A DNA stretch of 64,000 nt, from the NCBI RefSeq assembly GCF_003070885.1, contig NZ_CP028913.1, forward strand, positions 2,108,001-2,172,000, written 5' to 3'. Made by a program: the position numbers and the translations under genes. Positions within the stretch are counted from its first letter, which is position 1. Each line of letters starts with the position of its first letter. This DNA comes from Agromyces badenianii (lineage in GTDB: Bacteria; Actinomycetota; Actinomycetes; Actinomycetales; Microbacteriaceae). The notes below the pieces were generated by a model, which saw only the letters and a program-made list of their open reading frames with translations, did not search any database and was not told the DNA's origin. Shown here in pieces: positions 20,967 to 28,678 of this stretch.

Positions 20967-21699
20967 TTCGGCGGATCTCCTTCCGGAGCTGCTCGGTGAT
21001 CTCGATCGAGAGCGCCGCGACCTCCGGCGACTCGATGCGGCGACCCTCGGTGGAGTCGATGCGCCATTCGCCCGCGACTCGGCCGGGCCGGGACGACAGG
21101 AGGACGACCCGTTGCCCGAGCCGAGCGGCTTCGCGCACATTGTGCGTGACGAAGACGATGGTGCGCCCGGTGCGGCGCCAGACGCGTTCGAGCTCCTCGT
21201 GCAGGAGGTCGCGGGTGATGGCGTCGAGGGCGGCGAAAGGCTCGTCCATGAGCAGGACCGAGCGGTCCTGCGCGAGTGCACGGGCGAGCGCGACGCGCTG
21301 GCGCATGCCTCCGGAGAGCTCGTGGGGGCGCTTCTCCGCGGCATCCGCGAGATTCACCGTGTCGAGCAGCTCGAGTGCCGCGCCGCGCCGCGCGGTGCGC
21401 GGCACGCCGCGCAGGCGGAGGGCGAGCTCGACGTTCTGCCTGGCCGTGAGCCACGGCATGAGCGCCGCTTCCTGGAACATGACCGCCGCACCGTCGCTCG
21501 GCACGTCGATCGAGCCGGTCGACGGCCGGTCGAGCCCGGCGATGAGGTTCAGGAGCGTCGACTTGCCGCAGCCCGACGCCCCGAGCAGGCAGACGAACTC
21601 ACCCGTCGCGATCGTGAGGTTCACGTCGTCGAGCACGAGCGGCCCGGCGCCGAAGCGCTTGCCGAGTTGCTCGATGCGGATGGCCGTCTGCCCGCTCAT
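20956..21699 (-). CDS. ABC transporter ATP-binding protein, SsuB/TauB type
   Basis: A 247-residue ATPase subunit. It contains Walker A LLGASGCGKST (near residues 37-47), the Q-loop FQEAALMPWL, signature LSGGMRQRVALARAL, Walker B VLLMDEPFAALD and the switch histidine in FVTHNVREA. This matches importers for sulfonates, taurine or nitrate. The gene lies five bases after the substrate-binding protein gene and overlaps the permease gene. Location next to CysD/CysN implies uptake of a sulfur source. Confidence 0.92.
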   Translation of the reverse strand: MSGQTAIRIEQLGKRFGAGPLVLDDVNLTIATGEFVCLLGASGCGKSTLLNLIAGLDRPSTGSIDVPSDGAAVMFQEAALMPWLTARQNVELALRLRGVPRTARRGAALELLDTVNLADAAEKRPHELSGGMRQRVALARALAQDRSVLLMDEPFAALDAITRDLLHEELERVWRRTGRTIVFVTHNVREAARLGQRVVLLSSRPGRVAGEWRIDSTEGRRIESPEVAALSIEITEQLRKEIRRNAA

Positions 21700-21704
21700 G
21701 GCTG

Positions 21705-22817
21705 CTACTCCTTGCCGAGGCCACCCGCGGAGACCGGCTCGTCGCCGTCCTCCTCGAGCAGACCGTTCAGCAGCCTGAGATCGAAGAGGCCGTCGATGGA
21801 GCCTTCCTTCTGGGTGCCCGCCTCGAGCCCGTTCTCGACGAGCGTCTCGAAGGTCTCGGCGTGCGGGTCGAACGAGAATGCCACGTGCTCGAGGGCACGG
21901 GTGATGACCTCGTCGGCGAGCGGCTTTCCGGTGTCCTTCTCGATGACCGCGTTGATGACCCCGGCCGCCTCGTCGGCGTGCTCGGTGAGCCAGTCGACGG
22001 ATGCCACGTGGCCCTGGAGCAGCGCCTGCACCGTCTCGGGGTGCTCTTCGAGGAACTCGGCACGCACGAGCAGCACGGTCGTCGGGAACGCGCCGTCCTC
22101 CCAGAGGTCGGCCTCGTCGACGAGCACGTGAGCGCCGGCGTCGACGATGAGCCGGGAGACCCACGGCTCGGGCAGCCATGCGCCGTCGAGGCCGCCCTGC
22201 TGGAACAGGGTGAGCGTCTGCGCGTTCTCGGTGGGCGTGATGTGCACGTCACCGCCGCCGGTCGTGTCGGTGGTGAAGCCCTCGTCGGCGAGCCATGAGC
22301 GCAGCGCGACGTCTTGCGTGTTGCCGAGCTGCGGCGTGGCGAGCGTCGTGCCCGCGAGATCCTTCACCGAATCGATGCCCTCGCGCACCACGAGGGCCGC
22401 GCCGCCGGTCGCCGCGCCGGCGACGATGTGCGCCGACTCGCCGCCCGACTGGATGAACGTGTTGATCGACGGGTTCGGACCGATGTAGGTGGCGTCGATC
22501 GCGCCGGCCGAGAGCGCCTCGATGGCCGCGGGGCCGGCGTTGAAGACCTGGGTCGTGAGCTTCGTGTCGCCGAGCGCCTCTTCGAAGAGCCCCTCCTCGA
22601 GACCCACGAGCGCGGGCGCGTGGGTGACGTTCGCGAAGTAGCCCAGGCGCAGCTCCTCGGCGGGCTCGGTCGTCGCGGTGGGCTCGGCGGTCGGTCCGGC
22701 TGCGGCCTGCGGCGCGCAGCCGCTCAGCGCGAGCACGGCGGTCGTCACGATGGCCGTAGCGAGCATCATGCCCGCGACCAGGCCGAGGCGGGAACGGACG
22801 CGGGATGTTGCGGTCAT
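21705..22817 (-). CDS. substrate-binding lipoprotein of sulfonate-type ABC importer
   Basis: A 370-residue secreted protein with a lipoprotein signal: basic N-terminus, hydrophobic core and lipobox LSGC with the modified Cys at residue 34. A Thr/Pro/Glu linker follows, then LRLGYFANVTHAPALVGLEEGLF, the usual start of SsuA/TauA/NrtA-like binding proteins. The segment YIGPNPSINTFIQSGG is also typical. The substrate is probably an organosulfonate or similar sulfur compound, inferred from position. ATG 22817 overlaps the stop codon of cysN (ATGA). Confidence 0.9.
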   Translation of the reverse strand: MTATSRVRSRLGLVAGMMLATAIVTTAVLALSGCAPQAAAGPTAEPTATTEPAEELRLGYFANVTHAPALVGLEEGLFEEALGDTKLTTQVFNAGPAAIEALSAGAIDATYIGPNPSINTFIQSGGESAHIVAGAATGGAALVVREGIDSVKDLAGTTLATPQLGNTQDVALRSWLADEGFTTDTTGGGDVHITPTENAQTLTLFQQGGLDGAWLPEPWVSRLIVDAGAHVLVDEADLWEDGAFPTTVLLVRAEFLEEHPETVQALLQGHVASVDWLTEHADEAAGVINAVIEKDTGKPLADEVITRALEHVAFSFDPHAETFETLVENGLEAGTQKEGSIDGLFDLRLLNGLLEEDGDEPVSAGGLGKE

Positions 22818-24178
22818 GCTGCTACTCCTTCGGTGTTGTTGGTGGTGGTGGTGGTGCCATCGGCGGGGCCGACGGCCTGGGTCACCGGTGCGGTGACGAT
22901 CCCGGCGGCGAGTGTGGCGCCGCTCTGGGAGTCGATGACGAGGAACGCACCGGCGCGACGGTGCGCGGCGTACTCCTCGACGGGCAGCTCGGCCGCGAGG
23001 CGCACGCGCACCTGGCCGATGTCGTTGATCTCGAGACCCTCGACGGGCTCGAGCTCGAGCGAATCGAGGTCGAGGCGACCGACGATCTCGGGCACGAGCG
23101 CCTGCACGGTGCTCGTGCCCGACTTCAGGAGCACGCGCGCGCCGGGGCGGAGGGGCGCGTTGCCGAGCCAGAACAGCGCGGCGTCGAGTTCTCGACGGGG
23201 CTCGGGCAGCGCGCCCTCCGCCACGACGACGGCACCGCGTGCGGCGTCGAGCTGGTCGGCGAAGCGGAGCGAGACCGACTGCGGGGCGGATGCCGCGTCG
23301 AGCTCGCGGGCGCCGGCGTCGATGCCTGTCACGGTCGTCGTCGCGCCGCCGGGGAACACCTGCACGCGGTCGCCCACGCGCACGGTGCCCGAGGCGATGC
23401 GGCCCGCGAACGCCCGATAGTCACGGAAGCGCTCGGGATCGGCGACGTCGTGCGCCAGCGCGCCCTGGGGACGGACGACGAGCTGAACCGGCATCCGCAG
23501 GACTTCGAGTTCGGTCTCGAGCTCATCGACCGAGGGCAGTGTCTCGAGGAGCTCGAGCAGGCTCGGCCCGTCGTACCAGGGCGTGTTCGCCGAGCGGTCG
23601 ACGACGTTGTCGCCGGCCAGCGCGGAGACCGGGATGACGTGGGCGCCGGGCAGCCCGAGTTCGCGGGCGAGCGTCGTGACCTCGCCGGCCACCCGTGAGA
23701 ACGCCGCCTCGGAGTAGCCGAGCAGGTCGATCTTGTTGACCGCGACGATGATGTGCGGCACGCGCAGCAGTTGCACGACGGCGAGGTGCCGGCGCGTCTG
23801 CTCGAGCACGCCGTTGCGCGCATCGACGAGCACGACGACGGCATCCGCCGTGGTCGCGCCGGTCACCATGTTGCGGGTGTACTGCACGTGGCCCGGGCAG
23901 TCGGCGAGGATGAACGAGCGACGCCCGGTCGAGAAGTAGCGGTAGGCGACGTCGATCGTGATGCCCTGCTCGCGCTCGGCGCGGAGGCCGTCGGTGAGCA
24001 GCGCGAAGTCGATCGTGCCGGACTCGCCGCCGAAACCGCGCTCGGCCGAGGTGCGCGCGACCGACTCGAGCTGATCGGCGAGGATCGCCTTCGAATCGTG
24101 CAGCAACCGGCCGACCAGGGTCGACTTGCCGTCGTCGACCGAACCCGCGGTCGCGAAGCGGAAGAGTGCCTGGCTCAT
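22814..24178 (-). CDS. cysN: sulfate adenylyltransferase, large GTPase subunit
   Basis: This 454-residue subunit couples GTP hydrolysis to adenylyl-sulfate synthesis with CysD. GTPase motifs are present: ATAGSVDDGKSTLVGRLLHD (P-loop, residues 8-27), TIDVAYRYF, DCPGHVQYTRNM and VNKIDLLG. Barrel domains two and three follow, as in elongation-factor relatives. There is no C-terminal APS kinase (CysC) domain, which agrees with an APS-using reductase nearby. The ATG shares one base with the stop of cysD (TGATG). A Thr/Asn-rich tail ends the protein. Confidence 0.95.
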   Translation of the reverse strand: MSQALFRFATAGSVDDGKSTLVGRLLHDSKAILADQLESVARTSAERGFGGESGTIDFALLTDGLRAEREQGITIDVAYRYFSTGRRSFILADCPGHVQYTRNMVTGATTADAVVVLVDARNGVLEQTRRHLAVVQLLRVPHIIVAVNKIDLLGYSEAAFSRVAGEVTTLARELGLPGAHVIPVSALAGDNVVDRSANTPWYDGPSLLELLETLPSVDELETELEVLRMPVQLVVRPQGALAHDVADPERFRDYRAFAGRIASGTVRVGDRVQVFPGGATTTVTGIDAGARELDAASAPQSVSLRFADQLDAARGAVVVAEGALPEPRRELDAALFWLGNAPLRPGARVLLKSGTSTVQALVPEIVGRLDLDSLELEPVEGLEINDIGQVRVRLAAELPVEEYAAHRRAGAFLVIDSQSGATLAAGIVTAPVTQAVGPADGTTTTTNNTEGVAA

Positions 24179-25104
24179 CAGAAGTACCCGTCTTTCTTGC
24201 GGTCCTCCATGGCGGCCTCCGAGATGCGGTCGTCGGCGCGGGTCGCGCCGCGCTCGGTCAGGGTCGAGGTCGCGACCTCGGCGACGACCGCGGCCACGTC
24301 GGCGGCGTCCGATTCGACCGCGCCCGTGCAGCTCATGTCGCCGACGGTGCGATACCGCACCGTGCGGGTCTCGAGCGTCTCGCCCGGCCGCACCGGCGAG
24401 ACCTCGCTCACCGCACGCCACATGCCGTCACGGCGGTACACCTCGCGCTCGTGCGCGAAGTACAGCGGCGGCAGCGCGATGGCCTCCCGCTCGAGGTAGC
24501 GCCAGACGTCGAGTTCGGTCCAGTTCGAGATGGGGAACGCCCGTACGTGCTGGCCGACCGTGTGGCGGCCGTTGTAGAGGTCCCAGAGTTCGGGGCGCTG
24601 GTTGCGCGGGTCCCACTGGCCGAACTCGTCGCGCAGCGAGATGATCCGCTCCTTCGCGCGAGCCTTGTCTTCGTCGCGACGCGCCCCGCCGAACACGGCA
24701 TCGTGCCGGCCCGCGGCGATCGCGTCGAGCAGCGGCAGCGTCTGCAGGGGGTTGCGGGTGCCGTCGGCGCGCTCGTGCAGGCGGCCGTCGTCGAGGTAGT
24801 CCTGCACGGAGGCCACCTCGAGACGGAGGCCGAGCCGCGCCACGGTCTCGTCGCGGAAGGCGATCACCTCGGGGAAGTTGTGCCCCGTGTCGACGTGCAG
24901 CACGGGGAACGGCACGCGCGCGGGCCAGAACGCCTTCGCGGCGAGATGGAGCACCACGACGGAGTCCTTGCCGCCCGAGAACAGCAGCACCGGCCGCTCG
25001 AACTCCGCGACGACCTCGCGGATGATGTGGATCGCCTCGGACTCGAGCACGTCGAGCGCGTCGACGTCGAGCCCGGACGTCGTGACGGTGTCGGTGGCGC
25101 TCAC
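24178..25104 (-). CDS. cysD: sulfate adenylyltransferase, small subunit
   Basis: A 308-residue PP-loop ATP pyrophosphatase that forms adenylyl sulfate (APS) from ATP and sulfate with CysN. It contains the PP-loop LLFSGGKDSVV near residue 40, HVDTGHNFPEVI, FGGARRDEDKARAKERI and FPISNWTELDVWRYL. The C-terminus YRTVGDMSCTGAVES is characteristic of CysD. I chose GTG 25104, which makes a GTGA overlap with cysH; an in-frame ATG at 25119 would add five residues. Neither has a strong Shine-Dalgarno sequence. Confidence 0.95.
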   Translation of the reverse strand: MSATDTVTTSGLDVDALDVLESEAIHIIREVVAEFERPVLLFSGGKDSVVVLHLAAKAFWPARVPFPVLHVDTGHNFPEVIAFRDETVARLGLRLEVASVQDYLDDGRLHERADGTRNPLQTLPLLDAIAAGRHDAVFGGARRDEDKARAKERIISLRDEFGQWDPRNQRPELWDLYNGRHTVGQHVRAFPISNWTELDVWRYLEREAIALPPLYFAHEREVYRRDGMWRAVSEVSPVRPGETLETRTVRYRTVGDMSCTGAVESDAADVAAVVAEVATSTLTERGATRADDRISEAAMEDRKKDGYF

Positions 25105-25844
25105 AGGTGCAGCCCGCATTCCGTCTTGGCGAGGCCCGCCCAGCGGCCCGACCTCGGGTCTTCTCCGGCAGCGACCGGCTTCGTGCACGGCTCGCAGCCG
25201 ATCGAGGGGTAGCCGTGCGACATCAGGAGGTTGACCGGTACCTGGTGCGCCCCCGCATAGTCGAGCAGCTCGTCGAAGCTCCAGGCCGCGAGCGGGTTCA
25301 CCTTCACGAGGCCGTTCCGCTCGTCCCAGGAGACGAGCGGGGTGCCGGTGCGCGTCGGCGCCTCGTCGCGGCGCACGCCCGTGAACCACAGCTCGTAGCC
25401 CGAGAGGGCATCGTGCAGCGGCTCGACCTTGCGGCGGGCGCAGCAGAGTCCGGGATCGCGGGCGAAGAGCTGCGCGCCGTGCTCGGCATCCTGCTGCTCG
25501 ACGGTCTGCTCGGGCAGCACATCGACGACCCGCACGTCGAGGCCGCGGGCGACCTCGTCGCGCGTCACGCGAGTCTCGGCGAAGTGGTAGCCCGTGTCGA
25601 GGAACAGCACGTCGACGCCCGGCAGCTGCGCCGCCACGAGGTGCGGCAGCACGGCGTCGGCCATCGAGCAGGCGACCGCCGCGGCATCCGTCGCGAAATG
25701 CTCGGCGACCCAGGCGATCACCTGGGCAGCGGATGCCTCGTGGCCCGTGAGGCTCCCGAGTTCGACGTTGCCCGCCTCGGCGAGCGCTCGCAGCGTGTCG
25801 GCGTCGCGGGTCGCCGTGGCACGGGGCGCAAGGCTGACGCTCAC
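25101..25844 (-). CDS. cysH: adenylyl-sulfate (APS) reductase, iron-sulfur type
   Basis: This 247-residue enzyme would reduce APS to sulfite with thioredoxin-type electrons. It has the PAPS/APS reductase fold, with FLDTGYHFAETR and WFTGVRRDEAPTR. The paired cysteines in LCCARRKVEP and the pair in IGCEPCTKP bind a 4Fe-4S cluster in APS-specific enzymes. The catalytic Cys is in the terminal KTECGLHL. PAPS-specific reductases lack the cluster cysteines, so APS is the likely substrate, consistent with no CysC in the window. Its ATG overlaps the sulfite reductase stop codon. Confidence 0.95.
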   Translation of the reverse strand: MSVSLAPRATATRDADTLRALAEAGNVELGSLTGHEASAAQVIAWVAEHFATDAAAVACSMADAVLPHLVAAQLPGVDVLFLDTGYHFAETRVTRDEVARGLDVRVVDVLPEQTVEQQDAEHGAQLFARDPGLCCARRKVEPLHDALSGYELWFTGVRRDEAPTRTGTPLVSWDERNGLVKVNPLAAWSFDELLDYAGAHQVPVNLLMSHGYPSIGCEPCTKPVAAGEDPRSGRWAGLAKTECGLHL

Positions 25845-27574
25845 TTCAATGCCTCCTCATCGGCGCGGTGCGCCCACTCGGCGAACGTCTCGTCGGCGGC
25901 GGCGTCGCGGTCGGCGAGGAAGCGCTTGACGACCCGCTCGACGTAGTCGGCGATGCCGTCGGCGGTGACCTTGAGGCCGCGGACGGTGCGACCGAGGCCC
26001 GCCTCTTCGCGGTCGGCGCTCGCGAGCCCGCCGCCGAGGTGCACCTGGTAGCCGGGGACCTGCTCGCCGTGGTCGTCCATGATGAGCTGGCCCTTGAGTC
26101 CGATGTCGGCCGTCTGGATGCGCGCGCACGAGTTCGGGCAGCCGTTGACGTGCAGGCTGATCGGGTGCGGCAGCTCGAAGCCGTCGAGCGTGCGCTCGAG
26201 ATCGAGCACGGCTGCGGTGGCGAACGCCTTGGTCTCGACGATCGCGAGCTTGCAGAACTCGATGCCGGTGCACGCGATGGTGCCGCGGCGGATGAGGCTC
26301 GGGCGGGCCGACAGGCCGAGTTCGTCGAGACCCGTGATGAGGGACTCGACGCGCTCTTCGGGGATGTCGAGGATCACGAGCTTCTGGTGGGGCGTCGTGC
26401 GCAGGCGCGAGGAGCCATGCGCCTCGATCAGCTCGGCGAGCTTCGCGAGGGTGGGGCCCGAGACGCGGCCGACGATCGGCGTGACGCCGACGTAGAACCG
26501 GCCGTCCTTCTGGCGGTGCACGCCGACGTGGTCGCCGTGCGCGAGCGGTTTGGGCGCCGCGGGGCCGTCGGGCAGCGGCGCCTCCAGGTACTCGGTCTCG
26601 AGCACCTGGCGGAACTTCTCGGCGCCCCAGTCGGCGAGGAGGAACTTCAGTCGCGCCTTGTTGCGCAGGCGTCGGTAGCCGTAGTCGCGGAAGATCTGTG
26701 CGACGCCGTGCCAGGCCTCGGCCACCCGCTCGGGGGCGACGAAGACGCCGAGCCGCTCGGCCAGCCGTGGTGTCGTGGAGAGCCCGCCGCCGACCCAGAG
26801 GTCGTACCCGACGCCGAGCTCGGGGTGGCGCACCGCGACGAACGCGACGTCGTTGATCTCGTGCACGACGTCTTGGCTGGGGTGGCCGGTGATCGCCGAC
26901 TTGAACTTGCGGGGCAGGTTCGCGAGCGTCTCGTCGCCGATGAACCGGCTCGTGATCGCCTCGATCTGCGCGGTCGGGTCGATGAGCTCGTCGGCGGCGA
27001 TGCCCGCGACCGGCGAGCCGAGCACGACGCGCGGCACATCGCCGCACGCCTCAGTGGTGCCGAGTCCGACGCCCTCGAGGCGCCGCCAGATCTCGGGCAC
27101 GTCCTCGACACGGATCCAGTGCAACTGGATGTTCTGGCGGTCGGTGAGGTCTGCGGTGTCACGGCCGAACTCGGTCGAGATGCCCGCGATGACCCGCAGC
27201 TGCTCGGTCGTCAGCTGCCCGCCGTCGATGCGCACGCGCAGCATGAAGAACTCGTCTTCGAGCTCGTGCGGCTCGAGGGTCGCGGTGCGGCCGCCGTCGA
27301 TGCCCGGCTTGCGCTGCGTGTACAGGCCCCAGACGCGGAAACGACCGTGCAGATCGGTCGGGTCGATCGACGCGAACCCGCCCTTGGAGTAGATGTTCTC
27401 GATGCGGTCGCGCACGCTCAGGCCGTTGTCGACCTGCTTCCACTCCTCGTTGCCGTTGAGCGGGGCGGTGCCGTCGACCTTCCACTGGCCGTGCGGACGG
27501 CTCGCCGGACGCGGCGGACGCTCGCCGGCACGGCTCGCCGGGCGGCCCTGCGCCTCGATCGTCTCCTGCGTCAT
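25841..27574 (-). CDS. sir: ferredoxin-dependent sulfite reductase
   Basis: The 577-residue protein belongs to the nitrite/sulfite reductase family and would reduce sulfite to sulfide with six electrons from ferredoxin. It has two repeated ferredoxin-like halves. The sirohaem/4Fe-4S ligands lie in TIACTGIEFCKLA and NGCPNSCARIQTAD near residues 425-485. The N-terminal 35 residues are Arg/Pro-rich. Nitrite reductase activity is possible in this family, but cysH, cysD and cysN directly downstream favour sulfite. It begins the sir-cysH-cysD-cysN run with successive overlaps. Confidence 0.94.
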   Translation of the reverse strand: MTQETIEAQGRPASRAGERPPRPASRPHGQWKVDGTAPLNGNEEWKQVDNGLSVRDRIENIYSKGGFASIDPTDLHGRFRVWGLYTQRKPGIDGGRTATLEPHELEDEFFMLRVRIDGGQLTTEQLRVIAGISTEFGRDTADLTDRQNIQLHWIRVEDVPEIWRRLEGVGLGTTEACGDVPRVVLGSPVAGIAADELIDPTAQIEAITSRFIGDETLANLPRKFKSAITGHPSQDVVHEINDVAFVAVRHPELGVGYDLWVGGGLSTTPRLAERLGVFVAPERVAEAWHGVAQIFRDYGYRRLRNKARLKFLLADWGAEKFRQVLETEYLEAPLPDGPAAPKPLAHGDHVGVHRQKDGRFYVGVTPIVGRVSGPTLAKLAELIEAHGSSRLRTTPHQKLVILDIPEERVESLITGLDELGLSARPSLIRRGTIACTGIEFCKLAIVETKAFATAAVLDLERTLDGFELPHPISLHVNGCPNSCARIQTADIGLKGQLIMDDHGEQVPGYQVHLGGGLASADREEAGLGRTVRGLKVTADGIADYVERVVKRFLADRDAAADETFAEWAHRADEEALK

Positions 27575-27735
27575 GTCTGCTCTGCTTCCTCGTCACCGCG
27601 GAGTGCGGGTTTCGACCGAGGCTAAGCGGGTTCGGCGGAGGCCGAGACACGGACCGTCACATCACGGCAAGGAAGGAAACATGGCGTCAAACTCGGCAAT
27701 GCGGCGTCACAATCTGTTTGCCGCGATGCCCGGCG
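27575..27735 (-). promoter_or_regulatory. upstream region of the sulfate-assimilation cluster
   Basis: This 161-base gap should hold the promoter of sir. Two copies of GGCGTCA (27683-27689 and 27703-27709 on the plus strand) lie 20 bp apart, about two helical turns, and could be regulator half-sites. I see no clear -35/-10 pair and no recognisable riboswitch. Confidence 0.3.
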
Positions 27736-28506
27736 CTAGGCTCCCGCCGCTGAAGCCGCTGAAGCCGCCGAAGCCGCTGCCGCCGCCGCCGCGAACCGGT
27801 CGAGCACGATGTCGACGAGCGCCGAAGGCGTGTCGTTCGGAGTGAGCAGCGGGTCGGTGACGAGGTCGGCACCGGCGCTCGCCGCGAGGTCCTGGAAGTA
27901 GCCCGGCGCGAGCAGGTAGCTCGCCGCGATCACCCGTCGCCCGGCGCCGCCGAGCCTCGCCGCGGCGATCGCGTCGGCGAGGCGGGGCTCCGCCGCGGAG
28001 AGGAAGCCGACCGTCACCGGTGCGCCGAGGGCGGCGGCGAGCCGCTCCCCCATGTCACGGCAGTCGTCGACCGCGCGTTCATCGCTCGAGCCGGCGACGG
28101 CGAGCACGACGAGGTCGTCCGGGGCCGCTCCCGCCTCGTCGAGGCGACGGCGCAGCACGCCGACGAGCCGGTCGTCGGGTCCGAGCGCGGCGGCCAGACG
28201 CACCCGCCGGTCCGCGACCGCCTCGATCTCCCGCCGCAGGTCGACGTGCACGTGGTAGCCGGCGGAGAGCAGCAGCGGCACGACCACCGCGGGCAGCGAT
28301 GGCGGCAGCGCGGCGAGGGTCGCCGCGACATCCGGTTGCTGCACATCGACGTGACCGAGCCGCACCATCGCGGGCGATGCCGCGAGGGGCGAACCCTCCC
28401 CGACCGCAGCCTCGACCGCGTCGATCAAGCCCCGCACCGCCACCTGGCCGTCGGGCGATGCGGTGCCGTGCGAGATGCCGACCAGTGCGGCGCCGGTGAA
28501 GTCCAT
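27736..28506 (-). CDS. sirohydrochlorin chelatase-like (CbiX/SirB family) protein
   Basis: A 256-residue protein of the CbiX/SirB chelatase family, which inserts iron or cobalt into sirohydrochlorin. Features are GISHGTASPDGQVAVRGLI with the metal-binding His near residue 12, VVVPLLLSAGYHVHVDL with further His residues near 85-95, and IAASYLLAPGYFQDL in the second half-domain. Location beside the sulfite reductase gene suggests iron chelation for sirohaem. The C-terminus ends in an Ala/Ser repeat of about 17 residues encoded by near-perfect GCCGCTGAA-like repeats. It lies upstream of sir on the same strand. Confidence 0.82.
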   Translation of the reverse strand: MDFTGAALVGISHGTASPDGQVAVRGLIDAVEAAVGEGSPLAASPAMVRLGHVDVQQPDVAATLAALPPSLPAVVVPLLLSAGYHVHVDLRREIEAVADRRVRLAAALGPDDRLVGVLRRRLDEAGAAPDDLVVLAVAGSSDERAVDDCRDMGERLAAALGAPVTVGFLSAAEPRLADAIAAARLGGAGRRVIAASYLLAPGYFQDLAASAGADLVTDPLLTPNDTPSALVDIVLDRFAAAAAAASAASAASAAGA

Positions 28507-28678
28507 GAGCCCATCGTGCCCCGCCGAGGCGGAATCGCACCATCGCCCTCGTGACTCGACGACACGTGCGGCGCACCCGAAGCTTCGACGCAGCTCGGCC
28601 ACGTAAGCTGCACTGCGGCGATGACCCGGAAATCGAGCGGATGCGGCATCCCCTCGCCGCGCACGCCAGGAAGCGAAC

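Noticed and set aside
27575..27735. A SAM riboswitch upstream of the sulfate-assimilation genes
   Set aside because: I looked for conserved SAM-I or SAM-IV core blocks on the minus strand and could not align any.
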